Part shown: positions 40,401 to 49,051 of the stretch, piece by piece | How positions within the stretch are numbered: the stretch's first letter is position 1 | Layout of the letters: each line of letters begins with the position of its first letter | Assembly (NCBI RefSeq): GCF_020524345.1 | Contig: NZ_JAIVLH010000006.1 | Span: 62,001-126,000, forward strand | Source: Metabacillus niabensis | Lineage (GTDB): Bacteria; Bacillota; Bacilli; Bacillales; Bacillaceae | DNA length: 64,000 nt | Reading direction: 5' to 3' | The notes under the pieces: model-generated | What the model saw: only the letters and a program-made list of their open reading frames with translations | Database searches by the model: none | Told to the model about the DNA's origin: nothing | Translations under genes and position numbers: made by a program

Positions 40401-43400
40401 CTTCAGATTTAATTGGAAAAGAATATGTGGAATATTTCTTTGCGGTTTCTGATGGAGTAAATGAGGTTCGCAGTGATACGTTTAAAATTACAATAAATAA
40501 TGATGTTGATAACTCTGATCTGCGATTAAATGTGAAAGAAAAAGATGTGGTCTCCGGTAAGGAAATTATCAAGGCAACTTCAAAAGATGAAGCAGCAACG
40601 AACGTTGCCATCACGGTTGATGGTGAAGAGCTTAAAGGAAATACGTATCATTCTTTAGAAAATGAGGCTTATCTTGCTCTCGAAGTGAATGGTCTTAATA
40701 CGTATTTTCAAAATGCTGTCACAATGGGTGAGGATATTCTTTTTCTAATGGACAAGGAATTGTTATCCCATTGGAAAACATTTACGATTCCGGTTGATCC
40801 CGACCGATTGCAGGTGGGAGAAAATGTCTTAACCGTTCGTGCAGGAAATAAAGCATCACCATTTCAATTGGAAGAAGATGAAGAAAATCGCGATGATTAC
40901 AGCCTGCGAAATGTTCGCCTCATTTTAGCAGATGGTACTGTGATTACAGATCCAAATAAAAATGATCCTTCAAGGGTATATGACATGGGTGATGACGGTA
41001 CATTCCGTCCATTCGAAGACTTTACCTTTACGATTACAGAAGAACATGCAACAGCACAAACTTATAATTGGGACACAACGACTGTTGATGATGGTGAGCA
41101 CACAATTGAAGCTAAAGACTCGAATGATACAGTTTCAACTTCTGTATTAGTCGATAATACGGCACCAACAGTTGAAACAAGATTAGAAGAAGGAAAAGAA
41201 TATAAGGGTGAATTTACAATTGATCCAACAGTTACTGATGAAATTGCAGGAGTTCATTCAGTAAAGGTGATGCTGGATGGAAAGCAAATTGAAGTTCCTT
41301 ATCAAACAGCTTCTTCACAACTTGAACCAGGTGCACATACTGTCACGATTGTGGCAGAAGACAAAGTTGGAAATAAAACTGAAAAGGTTGTTCAATTCTC
41401 AGTAACAAATGAAAATCCTAATAAACCTGAATTGATTTCACCTGCTGATAACAGTTCAGAGCCTGTTGCTGGAGATCCAACACTTAAGGTGAAAGTAACA
41501 GATCCAACAGGTGATGATCTTAATGTAACCTTCTATGAAGGCTATAAATATGATGCAGCCAACACAGAAAGCGTAAAGGCATTCAAAAACGCAACAGATA
41601 CAGAGCCGCCTCAAACGATGAATCCGGAAGGTGAAGAAGCTCTTACTCAGGAGGATCTTACTTTAGTTTCTGAAAAAGATGGCGAATATTTAATCACTGA
41701 TTCAAGTGAACAATTCCCATATCATCGCTTTGATGTCGTGCTTGACTCATCAGTAAGTGAGACGGATACAGTTGAGCTCTCATGGAGCGGTCAATCACTA
41801 GAAGGTAGAAAAGTGTCTATGTACGCTTGGAACCACGAGGAAAATGATTGGACATTACTTACGTATAAAATTGCCGGTGCAGAGGATTTTGAACTAAAGA
41901 GCACAGTTGAAGTGGCAACATATGTGAAAGACTCCAAGATCAATGTGTTGATACAGGACGAAATCCCAAGCAGTCCGGAAGAATACGACTACACATTTGT
42001 TTGGATGTCTGACACACAGTATTATGCAGAAAGCTATCCTTATATTTTCGAAAGACAAACAAATTGGATTGCCGAAAAACAGGAAGAACTAAAAATTGAA
42101 TATGTCTTCCACACAGGCGATTTAGTTGATAACTTTGGTCAAGAACAAGAATGGATTCATGCTGATGAATACATGGGTGTACTAGATCGAAATAATGTTC
42201 CATACGGTGTATTAGCTGGAAATCATGATGTTGACCAGTTATCAAATGATTACACAGAATATTACAACCGATTTGGTGAAGATCGTTTTAAAGACAAAGA
42301 CTATTATGGTGGCAGCTATAAAAATAATCGGGGACATTATGACCTGATTTCAGCAAACGGTAATGATTTCATTATGGTTTACATGGGATGGGGTGTACAA
42401 GACGAGGATTTAAATTGGATCAATGATGTTTTAGCACAATATCCAGATCGAACAGCGATCCTCAGTTTCCACGAATACCTATTAGTTTCCGGAAATAGAA
42501 GTCCGATTGGAGACAAAATTTACGAAGCAGTTGTTGAACCAAATGAAAATGTGGTTGCTGTGTTGAGTGGTCACTATCATGACTCTGAAACGCTGATCAG
42601 TGAAATCGATGACGATGGTGATGGACAGCCGGACCGTGAAGTCTATCAAATGCTTGGAGATTATCAAGGTGGTCCTGAAGGTGGGCAAGGATATATGAAA
42701 CTGCTTCACTTTGATCAGGACAATAACCGTGTCTTTGTAAATACGTACTCTCCATACTTGGATGATTATAACTTCTATGAGCCTGAAGAATATCCAGGTA
42801 AAGACGAGTTTATCATGGACCTTGACCTTCAAGTAAAGGAAAAACGCGTAGCAACAGATTATTTTAGTGTTACCGTTAAAACTGACAAAGAAATTGGAAA
42901 ACAAGAAAATATCTTAAGCGGTGAAACAGCTCAAGTAAAATGGACTGGATTAACTGAAAATAACACGTACTCCTGGTATGCAGTAGCAGAGGATAAGTTT
43001 ACAGGAAAAACTGCTTCTGACATATGGACATTCACGAAAGGTGAAGCAACAGAGCCGGGTGACGGGCCAGATCCTGGAGACGGAGATCAAGATCCAGGAG
43101 ACGGAGATCAAGCCCCAGGTGACGGAAACCAACATCCAGGAGATGGAGATCAAAAACCAGATGGTGGAGATCAAGATCGTGGTAATGGAGACCAAGACCC
43201 AGGTAAAGAAGATCAAAAACCGGATAATGGAGAAGATAAAGAATCACCAGACAGAAATGACCAGTCACAAAATAGTCTGTTGCCATTACCGGACACAGCG
43301 ACAAATATGTTTAATATCTTAATCATTGGAGCGCTGGTTATTGCTCTAGGCGGTATACTATTATTCATCCTTAGGAAAAATAAATCAGCTCTTAAAGGAT

Positions 43401-43402
43401 AA
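37436..43402 (+). CDS. Giant cell-wall-anchored phosphoesterase with lamin-tail domains
   Basis: A secreted 1988-residue surface protein. The order is: signal peptide (KKLFLFICMAVIVLSNFVSV); a Glu/Thr/Gln-rich disordered region to about 155; three lamin-tail domains at about 160-295, 447-575 and 735-870, each beginning LITEISPNS-like and holding TLVFWF; Ig-like modules after each (ITHTAVTES, YYIEATDGIN); and a calcineurin-type phosphoesterase at about 1515-1720 with WMSDTQYYAE, HTGDLVDNFGQ, AGNHDVDQ and SGHYHDSE. Then come GDGDQDPGDGDQ-type repeats and the sorting signal LPDTA (1951-1955), a helix and RKNKSALKG. It may release phosphate from extracellular esters or nucleotides; substrate is inferred only. 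The LPDTA motif fits class D sortases such as the one at 19761-20423. Confidence 0.88.
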   Translation: MGKRIGRKRLKKLFLFICMAVIVLSNFVSVIPVKAIQTEKPVEDTNTNVSEQAETTAEQETNKETNESQQEETTVSKEGNEEDEKAVQEAEQQPKTEESTEEPASRYEEELQKDPATTNQQETTSQVETSTEQKEDLQTAETEEQEADKTELVEEDFNLNAPLLITEISPNSKGTDNFEYFEVYNNTNQTLPLTDYAFIYHYTDSGKEVEFKVPATTMEPQETLVFWFNNNGLTLEDFNNHYGLELTKDQVVEYKDVFPGFANGGNRAAVIKDKEGKGIVAAAYLPDETDNEGKVVQYKYAPGQPIMDKLQVLAEPTPGTIEAVQVPAQPVEIEEVPLDSEAPVITHTAVTESKALNTVKVNASITDNESVASATLYYKLKDEANFQSIKMNTDSEDGTSFSAEIPAASVQSDLIYYIEATDGINSSKTEEYQVKIEVPEETYSDRPLLITELSPNSAGGGTDYYEYFELYNNSNQSLSLTNYSFVYKYTDSGKEVTFQVPATTIEPQQTLVFWFNNGDRGLEEFNQNFGLNLSSENVVEFKDVFPGFANGGNRAIVIKDNTNTEIISASYLGTENDNTGAVIQYLFPSSGSEMAKLETLAAPTPGTVEQTQVPTKPVELDEIPEDAEAPVITHTPIAESDAFSPITIQADVVDNMAVPFATLYYKKEGEQNFTSLAMNASSDSASYTTEIIGTNVDANIIYYIEASDGINTVKTEEYEIKIKKEDVDYTKIPAFLVTEIVPDTANVGSADGYEFIEVYNNTDQDLSFKDYKVQYRYGTDPASDVVWPSIPDDAVIPAQETLVFWIINGQNGEKTVADFNAHFGTNLVENKNIVKIHSDGMANGSARGLVVATNTKEEITVSYYNDVANVDDTVPDKGILYKYPEDGSKQAIKVSAGVEDATPGSVEGFQVPKQPVHIEKDTIAPTIENKTAVTEVEQTEDIEIAAAASDNVEVKSVRLFYRTNDQDVFNETLLALDSESHLYKNMIYASDLIGKEYVEYFFAVSDGVNEVRSDTFKITINNDVDNSDLRLNVKEKDVVSGKEIIKATSKDEAATNVAITVDGEELKGNTYHSLENEAYLALEVNGLNTYFQNAVTMGEDILFLMDKELLSHWKTFTIPVDPDRLQVGENVLTVRAGNKASPFQLEEDEENRDDYSLRNVRLILADGTVITDPNKNDPSRVYDMGDDGTFRPFEDFTFTITEEHATAQTYNWDTTTVDDGEHTIEAKDSNDTVSTSVLVDNTAPTVETRLEEGKEYKGEFTIDPTVTDEIAGVHSVKVMLDGKQIEVPYQTASSQLEPGAHTVTIVAEDKVGNKTEKVVQFSVTNENPNKPELISPADNSSEPVAGDPTLKVKVTDPTGDDLNVTFYEGYKYDAANTESVKAFKNATDTEPPQTMNPEGEEALTQEDLTLVSEKDGEYLITDSSEQFPYHRFDVVLDSSVSETDTVELSWSGQSLEGRKVSMYAWNHEENDWTLLTYKIAGAEDFELKSTVEVATYVKDSKINVLIQDEIPSSPEEYDYTFVWMSDTQYYAESYPYIFERQTNWIAEKQEELKIEYVFHTGDLVDNFGQEQEWIHADEYMGVLDRNNVPYGVLAGNHDVDQLSNDYTEYYNRFGEDRFKDKDYYGGSYKNNRGHYDLISANGNDFIMVYMGWGVQDEDLNWINDVLAQYPDRTAILSFHEYLLVSGNRSPIGDKIYEAVVEPNENVVAVLSGHYHDSETLISEIDDDGDGQPDREVYQMLGDYQGGPEGGQGYMKLLHFDQDNNRVFVNTYSPYLDDYNFYEPEEYPGKDEFIMDLDLQVKEKRVATDYFSVTVKTDKEIGKQENILSGETAQVKWTGLTENNTYSWYAVAEDKFTGKTASDIWTFTKGEATEPGDGPDPGDGDQDPGDGDQAPGDGNQHPGDGDQKPDGGDQDRGNGDQDPGKEDQKPDNGEDKESPDRNDQSQNSLLPLPDTATNMFNILIIGALVIALGGILLFILRKNKSALKG

Positions 43403-43442
43403 TAAAATTAAATAGACAAATATAATGTCACAGGCAAAAGAG

Positions 43443-43490
43443 AGGATAGATGAACAGGACTGACATCCCTGTATTCATCTATCCTTTTTT
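43443..43490 (+). terminator. Terminator after the giant phosphoesterase
   Basis: AGGATAGATGAACAGG pairs with CCTGTATTCATCTATCCT with a small bulge, followed by TTTTT. The rest of the gap up to 43685 holds no gene. Confidence 0.9.
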
Positions 43491-43685
43491 GTACAACAAT
43501 TGACCCAATTTACCATAATAAAATACTCTCTATTGTTCAACGCCTCCTTTAGTAGAAGAAAGGTACCCAGTTTATTATTGATTTTTACCTAAATTTCACA
43601 AAGTGAGTGGGGTTTCTTTTAGCATGAATAAAAAATCATGAAAAAAAACCAATTCGGACAACCTACATATAGGAGGTGTTTGAAT

Positions 43686-44138
43686 ATGAGAAAAGTACTT
43701 ATTTTAATGGTTGTTTCCCTATGTTTATCAGGTTGCCAACTTCAAGCTCGTGACGGATATGAGCCTCAGGCAGAGGATAAAAACGGTTCGAGATTAATGA
43801 AAACAGGGTATGGTGATTATGAGGAAATTGAATCAGATGAGGATGAACAGTTTACGGAAAATCCAGGTCCTAATTTTCTGGATTTAACAGAATCAAGACC
43901 TGATCAAGGGAATGATCAGAATAAACTAGAAGAAGCCATTCGGAACGATAAGACATTATCATTAGGACGAGTGATAATTAATGGTGATACCATCCATGTA
44001 AATGTCTTTACAACAGAAAAGCTTAATGCAGACGAAATGAAGAAAAAAGAAAAAGAAGTTCATGATAATATGATTACGGCATTACCGAGATATCGTATTG
44101 ATGTAAATTTGAAGGAAAAAAACAGTGAGGGGCGTTAA
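43686..44138 (+). CDS. Small hypothetical lipoprotein
   Basis: A 150-residue lipoprotein of unknown role. The signal MRKVLILMVVSLCLSGC has a clear lipobox, LSGC, with lipidated Cys17. A charged, probably disordered middle (DYEEIESDEDEQFTENPG) leads to a C-terminal alpha/beta part (LGRVIINGDTIHVNVFTTEKLNADEM) that loosely recalls sporulation lipoproteins, though not enough to name it. The start is ATG 43686 after AGGAGGTG; an in-frame upstream start at 43638 is not needed. It converges on racA, with stop codons 8 bp apart. Confidence 0.75.
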   Translation: MRKVLILMVVSLCLSGCQLQARDGYEPQAEDKNGSRLMKTGYGDYEEIESDEDEQFTENPGPNFLDLTESRPDQGNDQNKLEEAIRNDKTLSLGRVIINGDTIHVNVFTTEKLNADEMKKKEKEVHDNMITALPRYRIDVNLKEKNSEGR

Positions 44139-44145
44139 GATGCCC

Positions 44146-44649
44146 CTAAAAGCCTAAAATGGAGCTGATGAGACCTTTTCTGCGAGGTTTTTTGGATGCT
44201 TGTCCTTGGTCAAAAACAAGTGCAGGATCCTTAGAGAATTCTGGTCTTTTTTGTGCACTTTCAAGCTCTTCAATTCTATGTTCAAGCTTGTTGATCGTTC
44301 CGATTAACTCTTCCATTTCTTTTCGATGTTGAAGAAGTTGATAGGAAACAACATCATCTGCTTTTGTTTGAAGTTTTCGCTCTAATTCCTCCATTCGATT
44401 CGTTAGCTCACCTGTTTTATCCTCATCAACTGATGCAGTCATGACAATTCCTTTTCGAGGTTGTTCTTTGGGTCGTGGTGAAGTTGATTCTGGATTTTCC
44501 TGCATTTGTTTTATTTTCTCTATATCTTCATCCGAAAATTGATAATGTCCTAGTTCATTTTTCTCAAGCTGTAAATCCAACTGATCAACCCATCTCATTA
44601 ACGTTCTTCTGGAAACACCAAGTGACTTTGCAACAGCAGCTGTACTCAT
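44146..44649 (-). CDS. racA: Chromosome-anchoring protein RacA
   Basis: A sporulation protein that binds origin-proximal DNA and ties it to the cell pole through DivIVA. Its 167 residues fit the RacA layout: a MerR-like helix-turn-helix (STAAVAKSLGVSRRTLMRWV, then NELGHYQFSDEDIEKI), a linker, a coiled coil (about 85-140) and a basic tail, KKPRRKGLISSILGF. Start ATG 44649 is eight bases after GGAGG. Neighbours ywkD and prfA are the same as for B. subtilis racA (ywkC). Sequence similarity outside the HTH is modest, so identity rests partly on synteny. Confidence 0.8.
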   Translation of the reverse strand: MSTAAVAKSLGVSRRTLMRWVDQLDLQLEKNELGHYQFSDEDIEKIKQMQENPESTSPRPKEQPRKGIVMTASVDEDKTGELTNRMEELERKLQTKADDVVSYQLLQHRKEMEELIGTINKLEHRIEELESAQKRPEFSKDPALVFDQGQASKKPRRKGLISSILGF

Positions 44650-44789
44650 TTGCATTCCTCCCTTGATTTTACGTACAAAACTAGAATTTCTACGTTTTGC
44701 GTCAGTTCCCTTCACGTTAGACAAAACAAGAACGAATTCGGCAAAGAAAGTGGGAGTTTTACATATTGTGTAATAAGTTTGTCGATGGA

Positions 44790-45176
44790 TCAGGCTTCAT
44801 ACAATTCCAAAGGTAAACCGTCCGGATCCTGAAAAAAAGTAAACTTTTTATTTGTAATTGGATCAATTCGAATCTCTTCTACATGAATTCCTTTTTCAAT
44901 CAGCTCTTGAACAGCCTCACTTATATTGTCTACTTCAAAAGCAAGATGTCGCAATCCGGCAGCTTCAGGCTGTGTTGGACGGCTGGGAGGATTCGGAAAT
45001 GAAAAAAGTTCAATTTGGTAAAGATCATTAACCATTAAATCAAGCTTGTACGACTGGCGTTCCTCACGATAAACTTCAGAAAGAATCTTAAGGCCAAGTA
45101 CTTCTGTATAAAATTTTTTAGACGTTTTATAATTAGAGCTTATGATAGCGACGTGATGGATTTTGTTGAGTTTCAT
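44790..45176 (-). CDS. ywkD: VOC/glyoxalase-family protein YwkD
   Basis: A 128-residue vicinal-oxygen-chelate protein. It has the fold's pattern HHVAIISSNYKTSKKFYTEVLGL at the start, RHLAFEVDNISEAV in the middle and FFQDPDGLPLELYE at the end. The putative metal ligands are His8, a Glu in the QIELF strand, His in RHLAF, and Glu near the C-terminus. It may be a lyase or a dioxygenase; the substrate is unknown. It is divergent from prfA and lies beside racA, as in B. subtilis. Confidence 0.88.
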   Translation of the reverse strand: MKLNKIHHVAIISSNYKTSKKFYTEVLGLKILSEVYREERQSYKLDLMVNDLYQIELFSFPNPPSRPTQPEAAGLRHLAFEVDNISEAVQELIEKGIHVEEIRIDPITNKKFTFFQDPDGLPLELYEA

Positions 45177-45279
45177 AAGTGGAATCCCTCTTTCGATAAT
45201 AATGGAGTTTTTTTCCTTACAATATATTATATGACTTTTTTAAATAGATTGTTGTCTTAAACAAAACTATTTAGGCTGA

Positions 45280-45361
45280 TTGGAGCGAAAGGTGCGAGAC
45301 TCCCGCGGGAAGCTCACCGTCCACCCCGCGGAGAGCGAGCAACCTGTAGCGGAAATCAACC
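45280..45361. repeat. Dispersed repeat, family 2, copy 3
   Basis: It runs TTGGAGCGAAAGGTGCGAG, CTCCCGCGGGAAGCTCACCG, CCCCGCGGAGAGCGAGCAAC to GCGGAAATCAAC. CCGCGGG and CCCGCGG blocks let it fold. It occupies the ywkD-prfA gap, outside the prfA promoter. Confidence 0.75.
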
Positions 45362-45423
45362 GACACAACACTAATTAAGAACAACAAAGTTTATCGTTTA
45401 AAGAGTCCTGGCGCAATTTGCTT

Positions 45424-45452
45424 TTGACGCTTCTTGTGACCTATACTATAAT
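45424..45452 (+). promoter_or_regulatory. prfA promoter
   Basis: TTGACG, 17 bp, TATAAT. A near-consensus sigma-A promoter 35 bp before the prfA start. Confidence 0.85.
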
Positions 45453-45487
45453 TATAACGTTATGCATGAAAATTGAGGTGAACATGT

Positions 45488-46558
45488 ATGTTAGATCGTT
45501 TACAATCGGTAGAAGACCGTTATGAAAAGTTAAATCAGCTTTTAATGGATCCGGATATCATTAGCGATTCAAAAAAGCTGCGTGAATATTCAAAAGAACA
45601 ATCAGATTTGCAGGAAACTGTGGAAGCTTACCGTGAATATAAAGAAGTCCGCGAACAAATTTCAGATACAAAATCAATGCTTGAAGAGAAGCTTGATGCT
45701 GAAATGCGTGAAATGGCAAAGGAAGAGCTTTCCGAATTAGAAGAACGTGAAGAAGAATTAACAGCTCGTCTGAAGCTTTTACTTGTACCAAAAGATCCGA
45801 ATGATGATAAAAACGTTATTATGGAGATCCGCGGTGCAGCAGGTGGAGATGAAGCTGCATTATTTGCGTCTGATTTATATCGTATGTACAGCCGTTTTGC
45901 TGAAATGCAAGGCTGGAAAACAGAAGTTATGGAAGCGAACGCAACTGGTACTGGCGGTTATAAAGAAATCATCTTTATGATCAACGGGAAAGGTGCATAC
46001 TCAAAATTAAAGTTTGAAAATGGTGCCCACCGTGTACAACGTGTTCCGGAAACAGAATCCGGCGGCCGTATCCATACATCAACGGCAACAGTAGCTGTTT
46101 TACCTGAAGCAGAAGAAGTAGAAGTAGAAATCCATGAAAAAGATATTCGTGTTGATACATTTGCTTCAAGTGGTCCAGGGGGACAAAGTGTTAATACAAC
46201 AATGTCAGCTGTTCGTTTAACACATTTACCGACTAATACAGTTGTATCGTGTCAGGATGAAAAATCCCAAATCAAAAACAAAGAAAAAGCGATGAAAGTT
46301 CTTCGTGCACGTGTCTATGATAAATTCCAACAAGAAGCACAAGCTGAATACGATCAAAACCGTAAGCTTGCGGTAGGTACAGGTGACCGTTCAGAGCGTA
46401 TCAGAACCTATAACTTCCCGCAAAACCGTGTGACAGATCACCGAATCGGCCTAACGATTCAAAAGCTTGATCAAATTTTAGAAGGTAAGCTTGATGAAGT
46501 AGTGGATGCACTAATCGTTGAGGACCAATCAAGCCGCCTTCAAGCAGCGGAAGATTAA
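45488..46558 (+). CDS. prfA: Peptide chain release factor 1
   Basis: Recognises UAA and UAG stop codons and triggers peptide release. The 356 residues have the GGQ motif at 231-233 in [12 protein letters not shown], the peptidyl-transferase loop that PrmC methylates. The stop-codon-recognising region is in the preceding domain. ATG 45488 follows GAGGTGAAC. It lies 6 bp before prmC, so the factor and its methylase are co-expressed. Confidence 0.97.
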   Translation: MLDRLQSVEDRYEKLNQLLMDPDIISDSKKLREYSKEQSDLQETVEAYREYKEVREQISDTKSMLEEKLDAEMREMAKEELSELEEREEELTARLKLLLVPKDPNDDKNVIMEIRGAAGGDEAALFASDLYRMYSRFAEMQGWKTEVMEANATGTGGYKEIIFMINGKGAYSKLKFENGAHRVQRVPETESGGRIHTSTATVAVLPEAEEVEVEIHEKDIRVDTFASSGPGGQSVNTTMSAVRLTHLPTNTVVSCQDEKSQIKNKEKAMKVLRARVYDKFQQEAQAEYDQNRKLAVGTGDRSERIRTYNFPQNRVTDHRIGLTIQKLDQILEGKLDEVVDALIVEDQSSRLQAAED

Positions 46559-46564
46559 AATCAA

Positions 46565-47410
46565 ATGAAATTTGTATACGAAGCCCTCAACTGGGCTTCT
46601 TCTTTTTTAAAGGAAGCAGGCAGAGATGAAAATGCTGGAGAATTGTTGCTTCGTCACCATTTGCAGATGGAGCGGGCAACATTGCTGTCCAATTTGAGAA
46701 TGGTCCTCTCAGATGAGCAGATCCAAGTATTTACATCTGATGTAAAAAAACATGCTGAAGGTCAGCCTGTCCAGTATTTGATCGGACATGAAGAATTCTA
46801 TGGAAGAAAGTTTTTCGTGAATAAGGAAGTGCTCATTCCAAGACCGGAAACTGAGGAGCTAGTAGAAGGAATTTTAGACAGAGCATCTGTCCATTTTCCT
46901 GGTGCTAATACATTGCATGTGGTCGATATTGGAACAGGAAGCGGAGCTATTGCGATTACATTGGCGTTAGAAAATGCCAGGTTCAAAGTGTCGGCTGTTG
47001 ATATTGCCGCAGAATCAATCGCAGTGGCAAAAGAGAATGCTGAGAACTTAGGGGCAAGCGTACAATGGCTACATGGTGATCTCCTTGAACCTGTTACACA
47101 GAAAATTGATCTCTTAGTGTCAAATCCACCATATATTCCAGACTGGGAAATCGAAACACTTTCACCAGTTGTAAAAGATCATGAACCAATGCGGGCACTT
47201 GCAGGTGGAGAAGATGGCTTGGGCTTTTATCGGAGGCTGATCAATGACATGAAGAGCCTATTGAGCGACCGGGCACTCATTGCTTTTGAAATCGGTGCAG
47301 GTCAAGGGGAAGATGTGAAAAGTCTCTTAGAACAAGCCTTACCTGATGGAAAGGTAGAAGTTGTTTATGATATAAATGGTAAGGATCGCATGGTTTTTGC
47401 TACAAAATAA
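46565..47410 (+). CDS. prmC: Release factor glutamine methyltransferase
   Basis: Methylates the Gln of the GGQ motif of release factors with S-adenosylmethionine. It has 281 residues. An N-terminal helical domain precedes the methyltransferase fold with VVDIGTGSGAIAITLA and the catalytic NPPY in LLVSNPPYIPDWE. IPRPETEELVE, the usual PrmC box, is present. It starts at ATG 46565 with a weak AGCGGAAG, probably translated by coupling with prfA. Confidence 0.95.
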   Translation: MKFVYEALNWASSFLKEAGRDENAGELLLRHHLQMERATLLSNLRMVLSDEQIQVFTSDVKKHAEGQPVQYLIGHEEFYGRKFFVNKEVLIPRPETEELVEGILDRASVHFPGANTLHVVDIGTGSGAIAITLALENARFKVSAVDIAAESIAVAKENAENLGASVQWLHGDLLEPVTQKIDLLVSNPPYIPDWEIETLSPVVKDHEPMRALAGGEDGLGFYRRLINDMKSLLSDRALIAFEIGAGQGEDVKSLLEQALPDGKVEVVYDINGKDRMVFATK

Positions 47411-47437
47411 GAGTAGGGGATTCCCTGCTCTTTTTGT
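47411..47437 (+). terminator. Terminator after prmC
   Basis: GAGTAGGG pairs with CCCTGCTC (one wobble), followed by TTTTTG. Confidence 0.8.
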
Positions 47438-47465
47438 AGTATTTATATTAATAACTAGGTCTTTA

Positions 47466-47492
47466 ACTGGAGTGGAAGTCAACCAGCACCAT
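47466..47492. repeat. Fragment of family 2 repeat
   Basis: ACTGGAGTGGAAGTCAACC-type sequence matches the 3' end of the family 2 repeat (AGCGGAAATCAACC). It is probably a deletion remnant in the prmC-spoIIR gap. Confidence 0.4.
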
Positions 47493-47595
47493 ACTAATTT
47501 GAGAAACTTTCTAATCTATCAAACTATTTTTTAAAATATATAGTTTAAGAATTTCTCACGCTGTCCATACTGTCTACCAAGGGAGCGTGAGAGAC

Positions 47596-48258
47596 ATGAA
47601 AAAACAAAATCAATTAGTACTCATATATATCTTTATCTTATTCGTAGGAGCAATTACTAGTGTATACAAGGAGCCTGTCACAACAACTGCAAGCTCGCAG
47701 GAACCGGTTGTCATACCGGATGAAGCCATCCGCTTACGAATTCTAGCAAACAGCGATTCTGATGAAGACCAAGCATTAAAACGAAAAGTACGTGACGAAG
47801 TGAATAAAGAAATCACAACATGGGTAGAAAAATTAACGTCAGTTGAAGCAGCAGAAGAACTGATTCAATCAAGACTGCCTGAAATCGAAGCCATTGTTGA
47901 AGATGTGCTAGAACAAGAAAACATGCAACAATCCTATTCTGTTGAATTTGATCACAATGTTAACTTTCCAACTAAACTTTATGGAAGCTATATCTATCCT
48001 GCTGGTGAATATAATGCGATCTTAATCAGTCTTGGCGAAGCAAGAGGTGCCAACTGGTGGTGTGTCCTATTCCCGCCGCTTTGTTTCTTAGACTTTTCAA
48101 ACGGGGAAGCTGTCCAAGCAGAAGAAACAGAAACAACAAATGATCAAGAAAAAACAAATGAAAAACTAACGTCTTTAGTAGTGGATGAAGAAGAAGAGAA
48201 AGAAGAAGTAGAAGTAAAATTCTTCTTAGTTGAATGGTTCGAGGGATTGTTTTCTTAA
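47596..48258 (+). CDS. spoIIR: Stage II sporulation protein R
   Basis: A forespore-made signalling protein that crosses to the septum and activates SpoIIGA, which then processes pro-sigma-E. The 220 residues begin with a signal or anchor helix (QLVLIYIFILFVGAITSV), followed by the conserved AIRLRILANSDSDEDQALKRKVRD and YPAGEYNAILISLGEARGANWWCVLFPPLC. The C-terminal third is Glu-rich and less conserved. ATG 47596 follows GGGAGCG by eight bases; a GTG at 47587 is also in frame but lies on the RBS. The start of the ywl run and prmC flank it, as in B. subtilis. Confidence 0.93.
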   Translation: MKKQNQLVLIYIFILFVGAITSVYKEPVTTTASSQEPVVIPDEAIRLRILANSDSDEDQALKRKVRDEVNKEITTWVEKLTSVEAAEELIQSRLPEIEAIVEDVLEQENMQQSYSVEFDHNVNFPTKLYGSYIYPAGEYNAILISLGEARGANWWCVLFPPLCFLDFSNGEAVQAEETETTNDQEKTNEKLTSLVVDEEEEKEEVEVKFFLVEWFEGLFS

Positions 48259-48288
48259 AAAGGTGAGGGGTTCCCTCGCCTTTTATTG
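48258..48288 (+). terminator. Terminator after spoIIR
   Basis: AAAAGGTGAGGG pairs with CCCTCGCCTTTT (one wobble), then ATTG. Confidence 0.8.
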
Positions 48289-48331
48289 TTTGGAGGCATC
48301 TAATGGAGTCGATGTTTGTCGGAAATTGACA

Positions 48332-48406
48332 AATAGGAAATAAATCTTGAGAATCGAAAATAAATTCTTAAAAACCGTCAATAAAGCAGAAAAATCGAAA
48401 ATAAAC
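48332..48406. repeat. Array with about 20-bp period (array 1)
   Basis: Four units begin at 48332, 48352, 48373 and 48393: AATAGGAAATAAA, AATCGAAAATAAA, AACCGTCAATAAA, AATCGAAAATAAA. Each is followed by about seven variable bases. It is preceded by GTCGGAAATTGAC, also found before array 2 at 54961-55060. Confidence 0.7.
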
Positions 48407-48522
48407 CATCCATCACAAAAACCATATAACTAGTTTGTACCAGATTTTCGAGAAATTTAGAGAATAAATCTAGTATTCACCTCATAGAGTTGAAGTAGGA
48501 AAAAACAAAATGAGGTGAAAAC

Positions 48523-48966
48523 ATGTTTTATCAATTAAAAATAGCAGAAAATCAGGATATTGAACGATTAACAATGTTTGTGGAAAAAGCGGGAATCAGT
48601 TCAGAAGGAATTGCTGATTTAATAGATTATTTCGTGTTAATGGAAAATGGGGATAAAGAAATTGTTGCATGTATTGGAGTAGAGCCTGTGAAAAACACAG
48701 GGCTGTTGCGTTCCCTTGTGGTGTCGGACAAGCTTAAGCAGGCTCATATCGTGACACTATTTCAAAGCATTCAAACGTTGGCTGAAAAACGGGGAATTAC
48801 AAATTTATTTTTAGTTACGAATAAAGAAGCATCTGTACAGTTTTTATCTTTCATGGGTTTTCAAAAGCTAAACCCGGATTTAATACCTGCTGACATGCTG
48901 ACAATTAACCATATGAAAGATTCACTAGAGGACCCGAATGCAAAAGTAATGATTAAATCATCATAA
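48523..48966 (+). CDS. ywlB: GNAT-family acetyltransferase, YwlB-like
   Basis: A 147-residue protein with the GNAT fold: ACIGVEPVKNTGLLRSLVVSDKLKQ spans the central strands, then EKRGITNLFLVTNKEASVQFLSFMGFQKL is the usual C-terminal motif. The substrate is unknown. It is the counterpart of B. subtilis ywlB by position between spoIIR and ywlC. ATG 48523 follows TGAGGTGAAA. Confidence 0.8.
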   Translation: MFYQLKIAENQDIERLTMFVEKAGISSEGIADLIDYFVLMENGDKEIVACIGVEPVKNTGLLRSLVVSDKLKQAHIVTLFQSIQTLAEKRGITNLFLVTNKEASVQFLSFMGFQKLNPDLIPADMLTINHMKDSLEDPNAKVMIKSS

Positions 48967-49051
48967 AATCCACTTATCCCACACTTAAGAGGCAACTGCC
49001 CGCAAAGCTCCAGAAAACTTCAATTGTTAGAAGTTTCACTTATTAACAAAG

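Noticed and set aside
37520-43304. Many long open frames opposite or inside the giant phosphoesterase gene
   Set aside because: They are compositional shadows of the real frame and lack RBSs and known domains.
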